Shown: positions 9,006-17,858 of the stretch, piece after piece | Layout: each line of letters begins with the position of its first letter | Numbering within the stretch: the first letter of the stretch is position 1 | NCBI GenBank assembly: GCA_030643485.1 | Contig: DAOWLG010000041.1 | Coordinates: 1 to 35,009 of the forward strand | Direction: 5' to 3' | Source: Candidatus Nealsoniibacteriota bacterium | GTDB lineage: Bacteria; Patescibacteriota; Minisyncoccia; Minisyncoccales; JAGMDC01 | Length of the DNA: 35,009 bases | Position numbers and translations under genes: made by a program | Notes under the pieces: model-generated | The model's input: only the letters and a program-made list of their open reading frames with translations | Told to the model about the DNA's origin: nothing | Databases searched by the model: none

Positions 9006-10604
9006 TCAGCGGTTTGAACAAAGATAATCTTTGTAATTTCCTAAATATTCCTTTAGGTTTTTGTTTTTAATCTCCCAAATCTTGTTGCACACTTTATTAA
9101 GGATATAGCGGTCATGAGAAACCAAAAGAATCGCGCCTTTGTATTCTTTCAGCATATTAGTCACAATTTCTTTGCTCGGAAGGTCTAAATGATTTGTCGG
9201 CTCGTCTAACACAAGGAAATCTGACTTTTGCAATATCAATTCAGCTAAAGCTACTCTTGCGCGTTCTCCCCCGCTCAACTGGTCAATTCTCTTGTTAGTT
9301 TCGTTTTGCGTGAACAAAAGACAGCCCAAAACATTTCTAATTTTTTCTTCATCTGGTATTGTTTTAGACGCTACTTCCTCTAATATAGTTTTTTCCGGGT
9401 CCAATTCCTCGTGCGCTTGCGCGTAATAACCGATTTTTAGTCCCTGCCCCAACACTAATTGAAAATTTTCAATTAGTGTGGGGGCTTGCCCTATTTTTAC
9501 CATTCCAGAAACTTTATTGTTCTTGTCTATAATGGTTTTTAACAAAGTTGACTTCCCCGCGCCATTATCACCTATAATTCCGATTTTATCTCCCCAGTTC
9601 ACCTCTATTCTGCCTTGCGCCTCAAACAAGCGCGATTGTCCGTTGTTGATAATCAAATCATTTATCTCTAATACCTTTGTACGGGTCTTTTCTATGTTGT
9701 CAAAAGTAATTTTGATATCCTTGCTTGTTTTCGGGTTTTCTAACTGTTCTATTTTCGCTAATTGTTTAATCCTGCCTTGAACCTGGCCCGCTATTGCCGC
9801 CTTATATCTGAAACGGTCAATAAATACCTGTTGTTTCTTAAAATACTTTTGCTGATTTTTGTAATTTTTTTCTTGTATTTCAACGCGTTTTTCTTTTTCT
9901 TTTATGTATTCAGAATAAGGGCAGTAATACTTCTGCAGCCCTTGTTTTGTCAGTTCAAATGTCTTGCCGCACATCTTATCTAAAAATAATCTATCGTGAG
10001 ACACGCATATTATTGTCTTATTCCAATTCAACAAAAATTGTTCCAGCCATTCTATTGTTCTTAAATCAAGATGGTTTGTCGGTTCGTCTAAAATCAATAA
10101 ATTTGGTTTAGAAACCAAAATCTTAGCAATCGCTAATTTTGTCCGTTCTCCGCCGCTTAATGTTTTAATTTCTCTTTGCCAAAATTGCTCTGAAAAACCA
10201 AAACTTTCTAAAAGATTTTGCACTAATCCTTTGTAGCGATGGCTATCCAATTTTATTGCTTCCGTATTAACTAAACGCATTTCTTGTAAAAGCGTGTTTT
10301 GAAGAGATTTCCAATGCGTCTCTTGCGGCAGATATCCTATTTTTAGATTTTTGTTTTTAATGATATTCCCTTGGTCTGCTTCCTCTATTCCTATAATTAT
10401 TTTCAAAAGCGCGCTTTTGCCTATTCCATTTGCTCCAACAATAGCGATTCTATCATTGGAATTTAATGTTAAATCAACACCTGAAAACAGCTCCTTTGCT
10501 TCATAGGATTTTGAAATATCGCGAAGAACCAATAAAGGATTTTTAATTTTCCCTAATGAATTCTCGCAAAAAAATCTTGGAATTTCTATTTTATTTTTGT
10601 TCAT
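9006..10604 (-). CDS. ABC-F family ATPase (ribosome-associated/ribosomal protection type)
   Basis: Two Walker A (GANGIGKSALLK, GDNGAGKSTLLK), two LSGGER signatures, inter-domain linker; no TM segments. Confidence 0.88.
   Translation of the reverse strand: MNKNKIEIPRFFCENSLGKIKNPLLVLRDISKSYEAKELFSGVDLTLNSNDRIAIVGANGIGKSALLKIIIGIEEADQGNIIKNKNLKIGYLPQETHWKSLQNTLLQEMRLVNTEAIKLDSHRYKGLVQNLLESFGFSEQFWQREIKTLSGGERTKLAIAKILVSKPNLLILDEPTNHLDLRTIEWLEQFLLNWNKTIICVSHDRLFLDKMCGKTFELTKQGLQKYYCPYSEYIKEKEKRVEIQEKNYKNQQKYFKKQQVFIDRFRYKAAIAGQVQGRIKQLAKIEQLENPKTSKDIKITFDNIEKTRTKVLEINDLIINNGQSRLFEAQGRIEVNWGDKIGIIGDNGAGKSTLLKTIIDKNNKVSGMVKIGQAPTLIENFQLVLGQGLKIGYYAQAHEELDPEKTILEEVASKTIPDEEKIRNVLGCLLFTQNETNKRIDQLSGGERARVALAELILQKSDFLVLDEPTNHLDLPSKEIVTNMLKEYKGAILLVSHDRYILNKVCNKIWEIKNKNLKEYLGNYKDYLCSNR
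9446..9485. repeat. 40-nt palindrome GCCCCAACACTAATTGAAAATTTTCAATTAGTGTGGGGGC inside the ABC-F gene
   Basis: One mismatched pair only; encodes APTLIENFQLVLGQ in frame. Confidence 0.85.
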
Positions 10605-10614
10605 ATTTATTCAT

Positions 10615-10700
10615 AAAAAAAACAGGGATTAAGTAATTAATACTATACAAAAGCCAAAAATATAGTCGTTTTCGGCTATTTGTAGACAATTATTTCCCTG
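10615..10700 (-). promoter_or_regulatory. Attenuator-like leader/terminator upstream of ABC-F
   Basis: Minus strand: CAGGGA...[TACAAATAGCC...GGCTTTTGTA]...TCCCTG followed by T8, 10 nt before the ATG. Confidence 0.55.
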
Positions 10701-10759
10701 CTAAATCGTCCTTGTATATTCTATTTCTATTGTTTGAACAAAACTTTTCATTATTATTC

Positions 10760-10787
10760 ATATTACGCAAATTAAAAATTATGTCAA
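10760..10787 (-). promoter_or_regulatory. Putative ABC-F promoter TTGACA-N16-TAATAT
   Basis: Boxes at 10782-10787 and 10760-10765 (minus strand). Confidence 0.6.
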
Positions 10788-10798
10788 TCTCAACAGGG

Positions 10799-10827
10799 TT
10801 GACATAAATTTTGAAAAAGAATATGAT
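10799..10827 (+). promoter_or_regulatory. Putative hicBA promoter TTGACA-N17-TATGAT
   Basis: Near-consensus boxes 30 nt upstream of the hicB ATG. Confidence 0.7.
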
Positions 10828-10854
10828 TAAAAAAGATGATAACTAAATAAAAAT

Positions 10855-11112
10855 ATGCTTACTAATTACATTTCTCAAAAATTAGCGATAGCTCGCTATA
10901 AAATTTTAGAAGATGGAACTTATTTTGGTGAAATTCCCGGACTTCAGGGCGTTTGGGCTTCGGAAAAAACTCTGGAAAAGTGCAGAATAACTCTTTGCGA
11001 GGTTTTAGAAGAATGGCTCATTCTAAAATTACAAGACGGAGATAAAATTCCGGAATTTTCAATTAAAATTAACCATAAAGTTAAACAAATATCTATACCT
11101 GTATATGCCTAA
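10855..11112 (+). CDS. HicB-like antitoxin (minimal, no obvious DNA-binding domain)
   Basis: Small HicB-type fold sequence (GTYFGEIPGLQGVWASEKTLEKCRITLCEVLEEWL) overlapping a HicA-like ORF. Confidence 0.75.
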   Translation: MLTNYISQKLAIARYKILEDGTYFGEIPGLQGVWASEKTLEKCRITLCEVLEEWLILKLQDGDKIPEFSIKINHKVKQISIPVYA

Positions 11113-11317
11113 AAATATCTCATGGAGAAAATTAGTCCAAAATTTCAGAAAATTAGGCTTTGAAGGACCTTATAGTGGCGGTAGACATCAATTTATGAAA
11201 AAAGGTTCTCTTAAAATTCACATACCGTCTAAACATAAAAATAATATTAGCGTTGGATTAGTTAATGAAATTTTAAAACAAGCAGAAATAAGCAAGGAAG
11301 AATGGGACAACCTTTAA
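11105..11317 (+). CDS. HicA-like mRNA interferase toxin
   Basis: SWRKLVQNFRKLGFEGPYSGGRHQFMKKG...HIPSKHKNNISVGLVNEILKQAEIS, typical HicA with GxxH. Confidence 0.85.
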   Translation: MPKNISWRKLVQNFRKLGFEGPYSGGRHQFMKKGSLKIHIPSKHKNNISVGLVNEILKQAEISKEEWDNL

Positions 11318-11348
11318 CTCATAAAAAAAATTTGAGAAAATTCCTTTA

Positions 11349-11373
11349 CCGAGAACTACTCTCGGATTTTTTT
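11349..11373 (+). terminator. Intrinsic terminator CCGAGA-ACTAC-TCTCGG-ATTTTTTT after hicA
   Basis: 6-bp stem and T-run; AT-rich so could work in both directions. Confidence 0.65.
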
Positions 11374-11378
11374 AAATT

Positions 11379-12326
11379 TTAATCTAATTGTTTTATGTAG
11401 TTTCTAAATGCTTTTTCTAATTTAACCATAATTTCAATCATTTTTTCTTGTATTTCATCCCATTTTTCTTTATTTTTTAATCCTATCTCTTCAAAATCTA
11501 CAGAAATTCTTGAAGCCCTCCTGTTGTCAAGTCGTTCCCACTTTATCTTACTGCTAAACTCTTTTTCAATTTTATCTTTATGTTTAAATAATTTGTCGAA
11601 ACGAATTTTATTGATATTTGGCTCTTCAAATTCTTTTCCTCTATCAAAGTATATCTCACAACTCGCATATTTGTTGGTAATAACATAACTATAACTAATA
11701 CCTGATACGCCTGCACCTGTACTAATCCAATAACGTGCACTTGGCGAAGTATTTGCATGTAATTTTGTTTTTCCTTTAGCTTTATCTAAAAGTTGCGTCC
11801 AAAACTCTTTCATTAAAATATGTCGTTCAGCATATTCTTTTTTTTCCGCGCCTATTTGTTTTGATTCTCTACTTGGTCTCTTGATTATCGTAAATAAAGG
11901 CGCGGCTAAAGTTTGTGATTCTATTTTAATCGCCTCTATTTTTATCAAATAAAAAGAAATATCATCTGGGGTTGTTTCGTTCAGCCATTCAATCGCCTTG
12001 GTATGTTCTTCTGTTGGTTTGCTTGTTATCCATATGGCAGTATTGGCTTCAAGATTAGTCAAATAAGTAATAACTTTGCCGAGATGGTCGTGGTCTGTTT
12101 TTTCTAATTGATTTTCTATTATTACTTTTTTACCAAAATTATCCTCACCAAATAAGTCAACCTTAAATGGACCAACTTTTTCTTCTCTAGACTCTATAGA
12201 TATGTCAATATCTAATACTTCGTTAAGGTATTCTATATTTTTTTCTAACCATCTTGTAAAATCTTTATCCTCTTTTTTCCAAAGTTCTCTTAAAGAAACT
12301 TTTTTTATTTTTCCAATTGATGTCAT
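11379..12326 (-). CDS. DUF4268-type protein with PD-(D/E)XK-like N-terminus
   Basis: GPFKVDLFGEDNFGKKVIIENQLEKTDHDHLGKVITYLTNL and C-terminal ISTGAGVSGISYSYVITNKYASCEIYFDRG. ORF is open to 12428, but the start at 12326 (MTSIGKIKKVSLRELW) fits better. Confidence 0.7.
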   Translation of the reverse strand: MTSIGKIKKVSLRELWKKEDKDFTRWLEKNIEYLNEVLDIDISIESREEKVGPFKVDLFGEDNFGKKVIIENQLEKTDHDHLGKVITYLTNLEANTAIWITSKPTEEHTKAIEWLNETTPDDISFYLIKIEAIKIESQTLAAPLFTIIKRPSRESKQIGAEKKEYAERHILMKEFWTQLLDKAKGKTKLHANTSPSARYWISTGAGVSGISYSYVITNKYASCEIYFDRGKEFEEPNINKIRFDKLFKHKDKIEKEFSSKIKWERLDNRRASRISVDFEEIGLKNKEKWDEIQEKMIEIMVKLEKAFRNYIKQLD

Positions 12327-12372
12327 AATTATGTTATTTAGCGCGGCGTTCGCGCCATCTAATTCAAACCTA

Positions 12373-12400
12373 TTGACAAAAATTTTGAGGTTGCTATAAT
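12373..12400 (+). promoter_or_regulatory. Consensus promoter TTGACA-N16-TATAAT not associated with any CDS
   Basis: Exact -35 and -10 hexamers on the plus strand. Confidence 0.7.
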
Positions 12401-12406
12401 GATTAT

Positions 12407-12506
12407 AGAAACAAGGCATCGGGGACAAATCTCCGTGTGAGAAAGTTCTGATTTTTCAGGACTACCCGGTAACCTGACCACCCACAAGCTGGGTGGTTAT
12501 TTTTTT
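12407..12506 (+). ncRNA. Putative ~100-nt structured small RNA with intrinsic terminator
   Basis: Hairpins CGGGGA-CAAA-TCTCCG (12420-12435), AGTTCTGA-TTTT-TCAGGACT and terminator CCACCCA-CAAGC-TGGGTGG-TTATTTTTTT (12478-12506), downstream of a consensus promoter. Confidence 0.6.
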
Positions 12507-13019
12507 ACTGGCTAATTTATATAATTCTTTTGCTTTAGTATTGCTTGTGTCATTCCAATAAGCCCTAATCAAACCTGCATAAGCATCGGCTAACCTCAAA
12601 CAAGGAAATGCTTTATCGTCACCGGTTCTTATTTTTTTAACTGAAATTCCGCGATTTCGTAAAATCTTTTTCAGTCGCAACGCATACCATTTTGGCTTTT
12701 TGCCATCTATAACTATTTTTCTAATTTTCCTCTCTATTAACAAGGATTTGAGCGCTTCTTCAAAACTATCTTCGCTAAAAGGATTTTTGATTATTGCTGC
12801 TTTAACTGAAAAATTTTCTTTGATTAGAGCCTTGATAAAATTAAATCTAATTTTCCAAATATGCCGTGGCCAATGAAAGCTCGTTATTTTCAACATTTTT
12901 TCTGTATTTAATATCGCCTTTTCAATATTTTCTATATCTTCAATCATAACATAAACCAATGCCACTGAAGACTGGCCGTCTTTTTTATGAACCCCTGATT
13001 CATCAATAAAAATTAACAT
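12462..13019 (-). CDS. DUF3800-type protein
   Basis: MLIFIDESGVHKKDG start and C-terminal LRLADAYAGLIRAYW, as in DUF3800 (RNase H-like fold). Confidence 0.7.
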   Translation of the reverse strand: MLIFIDESGVHKKDGQSSVALVYVMIEDIENIEKAILNTEKMLKITSFHWPRHIWKIRFNFIKALIKENFSVKAAIIKNPFSEDSFEEALKSLLIERKIRKIVIDGKKPKWYALRLKKILRNRGISVKKIRTGDDKAFPCLRLADAYAGLIRAYWNDTSNTKAKELYKLASKKITTQLVGGQVTG

Positions 13020-13027
13020 AATTTTTA

Positions 13028-13960
13028 TTATTTGCTACGGCGTTCGCGGCGTCTGATCCAGGCGACTAAAATTGGGCTTGCCAAGAACATTGAAGAATAG
13101 GTTCCGGCGGTAATACCGATAATGAGCGCTAGAGCAAAATATCTCAGGGTTTCACCGCCGAAAAAGAAAATAGCCATTAGAACAAATAAAGTGGTTAAAG
13201 AAGTATTAACGGAACGGGTAAGCGTCTGACGCAATGATATGTTCACGATTTGTTCTAATGAAGCGCTTTTTGTTTTTATTAAATTCTCCCTTACCCTATC
13301 AAACACAACAACAGTATTATTAACTGAATAGCCCAAAACAGTTAACAACGCTACAATAACCGGAATAGAAATTTCTACTCCTTGATATTTTCCTAAAATA
13401 GAGAAAACTCCCAAAGGAATTATCACATCATGCCCCAACGCAACTAATGTCGCAAGGCCGTACTGCCAACTTTTTATAGGTATATAGACCTTCCTAAAAG
13501 CAAAAGTAACATATAAGACAATAGCCAAAAGAGACAAAATAATAATAAATTTGGTTTTTTGTTTTAACTCCTCGCCAATAACCGGCCCGATCGATTCAAA
13601 CCGCTGCTCTTCCAATTTATAATCCTCACCAAGTTTTTGAAGAACCTCCTGATGTTTGTCTTCGCTAAGCTCCTTCATTCTCAAAATTATTGTTCTTTCT
13701 TTGCTCGGCTGAATTACTATGTTTCCTAAATCAATTTCAGATAAAATTTCTTTTATTTCTTCAGTAGATGACCTTGTGTCTTGATATTCTATTTCCAAAA
13801 TACTTCCACCAGTGAACTCAATACTCGGCTTCAAACCGAAAATCGCAAGACAAACCAAACTGCCTATTATCATAATAGATGAGAATATAAAATATACTTT
13901 ACGGTATTTGAGAAAAGAAATGTTCATAAAAATTTCAAGGTTATAATTTTCAATTATCAA
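13028..13960 (-). CDS. secF: Protein translocase subunit SecF
   Basis: IEFTGGSILEIEY, GYSVNNTVVVFDRVREN; pairs with upstream SecD. Confidence 0.93.
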   Translation of the reverse strand: MIIENYNLEIFMNISFLKYRKVYFIFSSIMIIGSLVCLAIFGLKPSIEFTGGSILEIEYQDTRSSTEEIKEILSEIDLGNIVIQPSKERTIILRMKELSEDKHQEVLQKLGEDYKLEEQRFESIGPVIGEELKQKTKFIIILSLLAIVLYVTFAFRKVYIPIKSWQYGLATLVALGHDVIIPLGVFSILGKYQGVEISIPVIVALLTVLGYSVNNTVVVFDRVRENLIKTKSASLEQIVNISLRQTLTRSVNTSLTTLFVLMAIFFFGGETLRYFALALIIGITAGTYSSMFLASPILVAWIRRRERRSK

Positions 13961-14092
13961 TTTTCAATTATCAATCAATTATCAAATTCCAATTTTCAAA
14001 CAAATTAATTAATTTTATTCATTGAAAATTGAAGAATTGAAAATTCATTGAAAATTGGTCATTGAAAATTGAAAATTTTAAGCCATGATTCG
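13935..14092. repeat. AT-rich inverted/direct repeats of TCAATTATCAATTTTCAAT / ATTGAAAATTG between secD and secF
   Basis: Left half repeats CAATTATCAA/CAATTTTCAA; right half repeats CATTGAAAATTG. Confidence 0.8.
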
Positions 14093-14132
14093 GGCATTGT
14101 CATATAACAATCTATGACCTTATTTCGGCAAC

Positions 14133-15560
14133 TTATCTCCACAGCCATTGCCATTTTTCCCATCGCGTTCCTTCAAAGGTTTTCAAAAGATTTCGGGTAA
14201 TAAAAATCGCGGAAAACATACTCACTAAAATTCCCAAACCCAAAGTTAAAGCAAACCCTTTAACAAAACTTGTCCCAAAAGCAAACAAAATTACTGCAAC
14301 AATTAGAGTGGTTAAATTTCCATCTCTAATAGATGGCCAGGCGCGATTGAAACCATCTTTCACACTTTGGGAAAAACTTTTTCCATCTTTTAACTCCTCT
14401 CTAAGCCGAGAAAAAATTAAGATATTCGCGTCAATAGCCATACCTATGGATAAAATAAAACCGCCAATACCGGCTAAAGTCAAAGTCACCGGGATAAACT
14501 TAAAAAGAGACAAAATAATAATAATATAGATAAGCAAGGCAATGGAAGCCAAGACCCCGGGCAAGCGATAAAAAAGAATTATAAATAAAAGAACTGCTAA
14601 AAATCCAAACATCCCGGCTCTTAAAGATTCATCTAAAGAAACTTTTCCCAAGGTTGGGCCAATGGTTTGCTGGGAAATCAATTCTATGGGAACAGGCAAA
14701 GCGCCCGCGCTAAGGCCTCTTGCCAATTCCTTTGCTTCTTCTATTGTAAATTTGCCAGTGATTTGCGCTTTTCCTCCGGAAATTCTTTCGTTAACATTAG
14801 GAGCGGAAATAAGCATTCCGTCAATATAGATAGCCAAAGGTTTTCCAATGTTTTTCTCAGTTAATTTCTCAAAAATTTTGGAACCCTCATTATCAAATCT
14901 AAGTAAAATCAACGGCTCATAAGTTGTCTGGTCAAAATCCATTTCAGATTTTTTTAAAAATCTTCCTGTTAAATTAGTGGATTGGAAAGGATCTTCAAAA
15001 GCCAATTGCCAATTTTCAATAGTATTTTGTATTTCTTCTAAACTTTTCCCCTCTGCCATTTCTTTGTTCACTTTTTCTCTTTTAATAATGATTTCATTAA
15101 AGTTATCTTTCTGCTCCTTAAATTCTAAAAACGGGGTCTCGCCAATCATTTTAATTGCTTCTCCCGGGTCTTTTATCCCTGCTAATTCCACGATTAAACG
15201 GTGATGTCCCGGTATTTCCTGTGTCTGAACAAGCGGCTCCTGAACCCCGAATAAATTTACCCTCCGTTCAATCAAATCTCTTAACCCCTGTAAAGACGAA
15301 TCATAATCCTCTTTCTCTATGTCAGACATATCTGCTTCGTATATCAGATGGGTGCCTCCTTGCAGGTCCAAGCCCAACTTAAATTCTCTCACTGGAAATT
15401 GAGGGATATTAGTTAATCGCTCTATATGTTCAATCGCATTTTTTTTAGCATTTACAATATCAGCCGCGTTGTTCCAATATCTCGGTTCAATAAAATTCCC
15501 GGCAAAAAACGCTAAAATAAAAATACTTAGAATAATTAGATATAATTTTCTCTTTCGCAT
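14133..15560 (-). CDS. secD: Protein translocase subunit SecD
   Basis: LGLDLQGGTHLIYEAD, IGMAIDANILIFSRLREELK motifs. Confidence 0.94.
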   Translation of the reverse strand: MRKRKLYLIILSIFILAFFAGNFIEPRYWNNAADIVNAKKNAIEHIERLTNIPQFPVREFKLGLDLQGGTHLIYEADMSDIEKEDYDSSLQGLRDLIERRVNLFGVQEPLVQTQEIPGHHRLIVELAGIKDPGEAIKMIGETPFLEFKEQKDNFNEIIIKREKVNKEMAEGKSLEEIQNTIENWQLAFEDPFQSTNLTGRFLKKSEMDFDQTTYEPLILLRFDNEGSKIFEKLTEKNIGKPLAIYIDGMLISAPNVNERISGGKAQITGKFTIEEAKELARGLSAGALPVPIELISQQTIGPTLGKVSLDESLRAGMFGFLAVLLFIILFYRLPGVLASIALLIYIIIILSLFKFIPVTLTLAGIGGFILSIGMAIDANILIFSRLREELKDGKSFSQSVKDGFNRAWPSIRDGNLTTLIVAVILFAFGTSFVKGFALTLGLGILVSMFSAIFITRNLLKTFEGTRWEKWQWLWR

Positions 15561-15613
15561 GTTCTTATTAGTATTGTTCTTATTCTATGTTTTATACTAA
15601 AATTGTCAAATAT

Positions 15614-16996
15614 TCATTTGCTGTATTCGTCAAGTGTTGCCCAGAGGATTTTTTGTTTATATCCGCTGGCAGGACTATCCTGCGAAGCCAAAATGGAAGG
15701 CCTTAAAATTTTCAGTTTTACTTTATCGTTCGGGGAATAATTCAAAATAATTTTTCTCAAAGAATTATCGTAAGTGATTTTTTGGTTATCAAATTCCAAA
15801 ATTATATCTTGGTCTTCCAGTCCTGCTTTTTCCGCGGCTGAACCAATCACAACAGATGGTCCTCCTTGTTTTCCTGAAACAACCCAGACGCCATAATTAA
15901 CAGGCAAATCATTTTCTTTTTGAACGCCCTCTCTAATTAAAATATAATGAATGCCTAAAAACGCTCTTTTTATCTTCCCATATTCTTTAACATTTTCTAT
16001 ATCTTTCTTGGCGTAATTTATCGGAATTGCAAATCCAATATTCTCCGCGCCTCCCTGGACCATTGCGGTATTTACTCCAATTACCTCGCCTCTTAAATTC
16101 AAAAGCGGCCCTCCTGAATTTCCTTTATTAATAGCAGCATCTGTTTGGATAACATCCTCAAGGGTTTCTGTGAGTCCCCCGCCAGACGCGGTAATAGTCC
16201 TGCCTAAACCAGAAATCACGCCAACTGAAACAGTGTTTCTAAACTCGCCCAAAGCGTTACCAATGGCTATCACGCTTTGTCCAATCTGTAAAGAAGAAGA
16301 ATTCCCTAATTTCACAAATGGAAAATTTACTGTTTTTACCTTGCCATTTTCGTCCACGGTTTTTTTGGCTTCAATTTTCAAAAGCGCAATATCCTGAAAA
16401 GGATCCTTGTCCAGAACCTTAGCTGGAAATTTCTCGCCTTCATTAGTGAACACAGTATAATCCGCATCCTCATCCAAGACCACATGTTTATTTGTTAAAA
16501 TCATTCCGTCCTCGGAAACAATAAAACCGCTACCGCCCCCGATTTCCTGCTTTTCCACGCCTTTCTGGCGATACTCTGGTATCTGAAACCCAAATGGCGA
16601 ACCATTACCAAAAGGATCAATAAAATACTGTTCTATTATCGGCACATCTTTGGTAATAATAATGCTCACTACCGCGGGAGAAACCTCTTTCACTGCTTTA
16701 ATAATTTTCTCTTCCTGGGTGGTCTGGGGAATGTATTCTTTTTCTGTTATTCTCTCTATAATTCTTTCGTTTTCAACAATCTGCGGCTCGGGCAACTCAA
16801 TGTTTAATTCAGAAAAATATTCTTTTATCTCTAAATAAAAATAAGCGCCGGAAACAGCACCAGCAAAAAAACCAAAAAAAGAGGAAATTAACACAACTAA
16901 AATCAGGGCGCGAAATGTTTTACTCAAAGGTTTTTTAATCTTAGTCCTGCGAAGTTTTAATTTATTTAATTTTGGCAATTCGTACATAGATAGCAT
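15614..16996 (-). CDS. HtrA/DegP-type trypsin-like serine protease with PDZ domain
   Basis: GSGFIVSEDGMILTNKHVV, QTDAAINKGNSGGPLLN, C-terminal PDZ-like GSAAEKAGLEDQDIILEF. Confidence 0.93.
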   Translation of the reverse strand: MLSMYELPKLNKLKLRRTKIKKPLSKTFRALILVVLISSFFGFFAGAVSGAYFYLEIKEYFSELNIELPEPQIVENERIIERITEKEYIPQTTQEEKIIKAVKEVSPAVVSIIITKDVPIIEQYFIDPFGNGSPFGFQIPEYRQKGVEKQEIGGGSGFIVSEDGMILTNKHVVLDEDADYTVFTNEGEKFPAKVLDKDPFQDIALLKIEAKKTVDENGKVKTVNFPFVKLGNSSSLQIGQSVIAIGNALGEFRNTVSVGVISGLGRTITASGGGLTETLEDVIQTDAAINKGNSGGPLLNLRGEVIGVNTAMVQGGAENIGFAIPINYAKKDIENVKEYGKIKRAFLGIHYILIREGVQKENDLPVNYGVWVVSGKQGGPSVVIGSAAEKAGLEDQDIILEFDNQKITYDNSLRKIILNYSPNDKVKLKILRPSILASQDSPASGYKQKILWATLDEYSK

Positions 16997-17024
16997 AATT
17001 TAATTTCTAATAGGATTTGGTTTT

Positions 17025-17858
17025 TTATTTAACAAATAATTCTATTGGATTTATCTTAAATTGAAGCATCTTTGAACTTTCTCTACCAGCATCACCACCT
17101 TTTTGATAGGAGTTTCTTTTGATTTCTGATATTTGTCCGCTAATCCTTTTTTTAATTAAGTCACAATAATTTTTTGAAATATCCATTGTAATATAATCTC
17201 TCTCTATTTTTTTTGCTACGGATGCTGTTGTTCCTGTTCCACCAAAAGGATCTAACACAATATCATTTTCATTAGAACTTGTTTTAATGATCCGCTCTAA
17301 TAAACTCTCGGGCATTTGACAAGGATGATTACCTAGTCTTTCTTTAAAATTTCCGCAAATTCGTGAAAACTCCCATACATCGTCAGGTATCTTTCCAATC
17401 GGATTTGCTCTTTTGTCATTATAGATTAATTGTCTCGCCGACGGTATCCGTATAGATTTACTATTGAAAACGAATTTTTCTTTATTTTTTGTAAAATAAA
17501 GTATATGCGTATGAACACGATTAAACTTTTTGCGTTGATTTTGTCCAAAACTATAATACCAAATAATCCAATTTCTATAATAAAATCCTGTTTGTTTCAA
17601 AATTATATTTATTTCTGCTGCAAACTCATCACCAATAGCAATATAAATTGATCCTTCTTTTTTTAATATTCTAAATGCTTCTATTATCCATTTTTTAGAC
17701 CAATCAAAATATTCTTTGTAATTACGTTTATCATTATAATTGTCGTATTTTAAGCCTATATTAAAAGGTGGATCAGCAAAAACTAAATCAATTGAATTGC
17801 TTGGCAATTCTTTCATTATCTCAATGCAATCGCCTAAATAAACTTTATTTAATTCCAT
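17025..17858 (-). CDS. DNA amino-methyltransferase (DPPF type) of a type II R-M system
   Basis: DLVFADPPFNIGLKYDNYND and VLDPFGGTGTTASVAKK motifs. Confidence 0.88.
   Translation of the reverse strand: MELNKVYLGDCIEIMKELPSNSIDLVFADPPFNIGLKYDNYNDKRNYKEYFDWSKKWIIEAFRILKKEGSIYIAIGDEFAAEINIILKQTGFYYRNWIIWYYSFGQNQRKKFNRVHTHILYFTKNKEKFVFNSKSIRIPSARQLIYNDKRANPIGKIPDDVWEFSRICGNFKERLGNHPCQMPESLLERIIKTSSNENDIVLDPFGGTGTTASVAKKIERDYITMDISKNYCDLIKKRISGQISEIKRNSYQKGGDAGRESSKMLQFKINPIELFVK

Noticed and set aside
10855-11317. hicBA as part of the type III R-M operon
   Set aside because: Opposite strand, separate promoter and terminator, with the ABC-F gene in between.
12407-12506. SRP RNA, 6S RNA or tracrRNA identity for the small RNA
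   Set aside because: No SRP GGAAG/AGCAGCC apical motif, no long rod with central bubble, and no Cas9/Cas12 gene in the window.
12478-12506. Terminator for the minus-strand DUF3800 gene
   Set aside because: The T-run is on the plus strand and corresponds to lysine codons of the ORF; it fits termination of the plus-strand RNA instead.
13935-14092. Possible CRISPR array
   Set aside because: Repeat units are short, AT-rich, irregularly spaced and inverted; no unique spacers of constant length.
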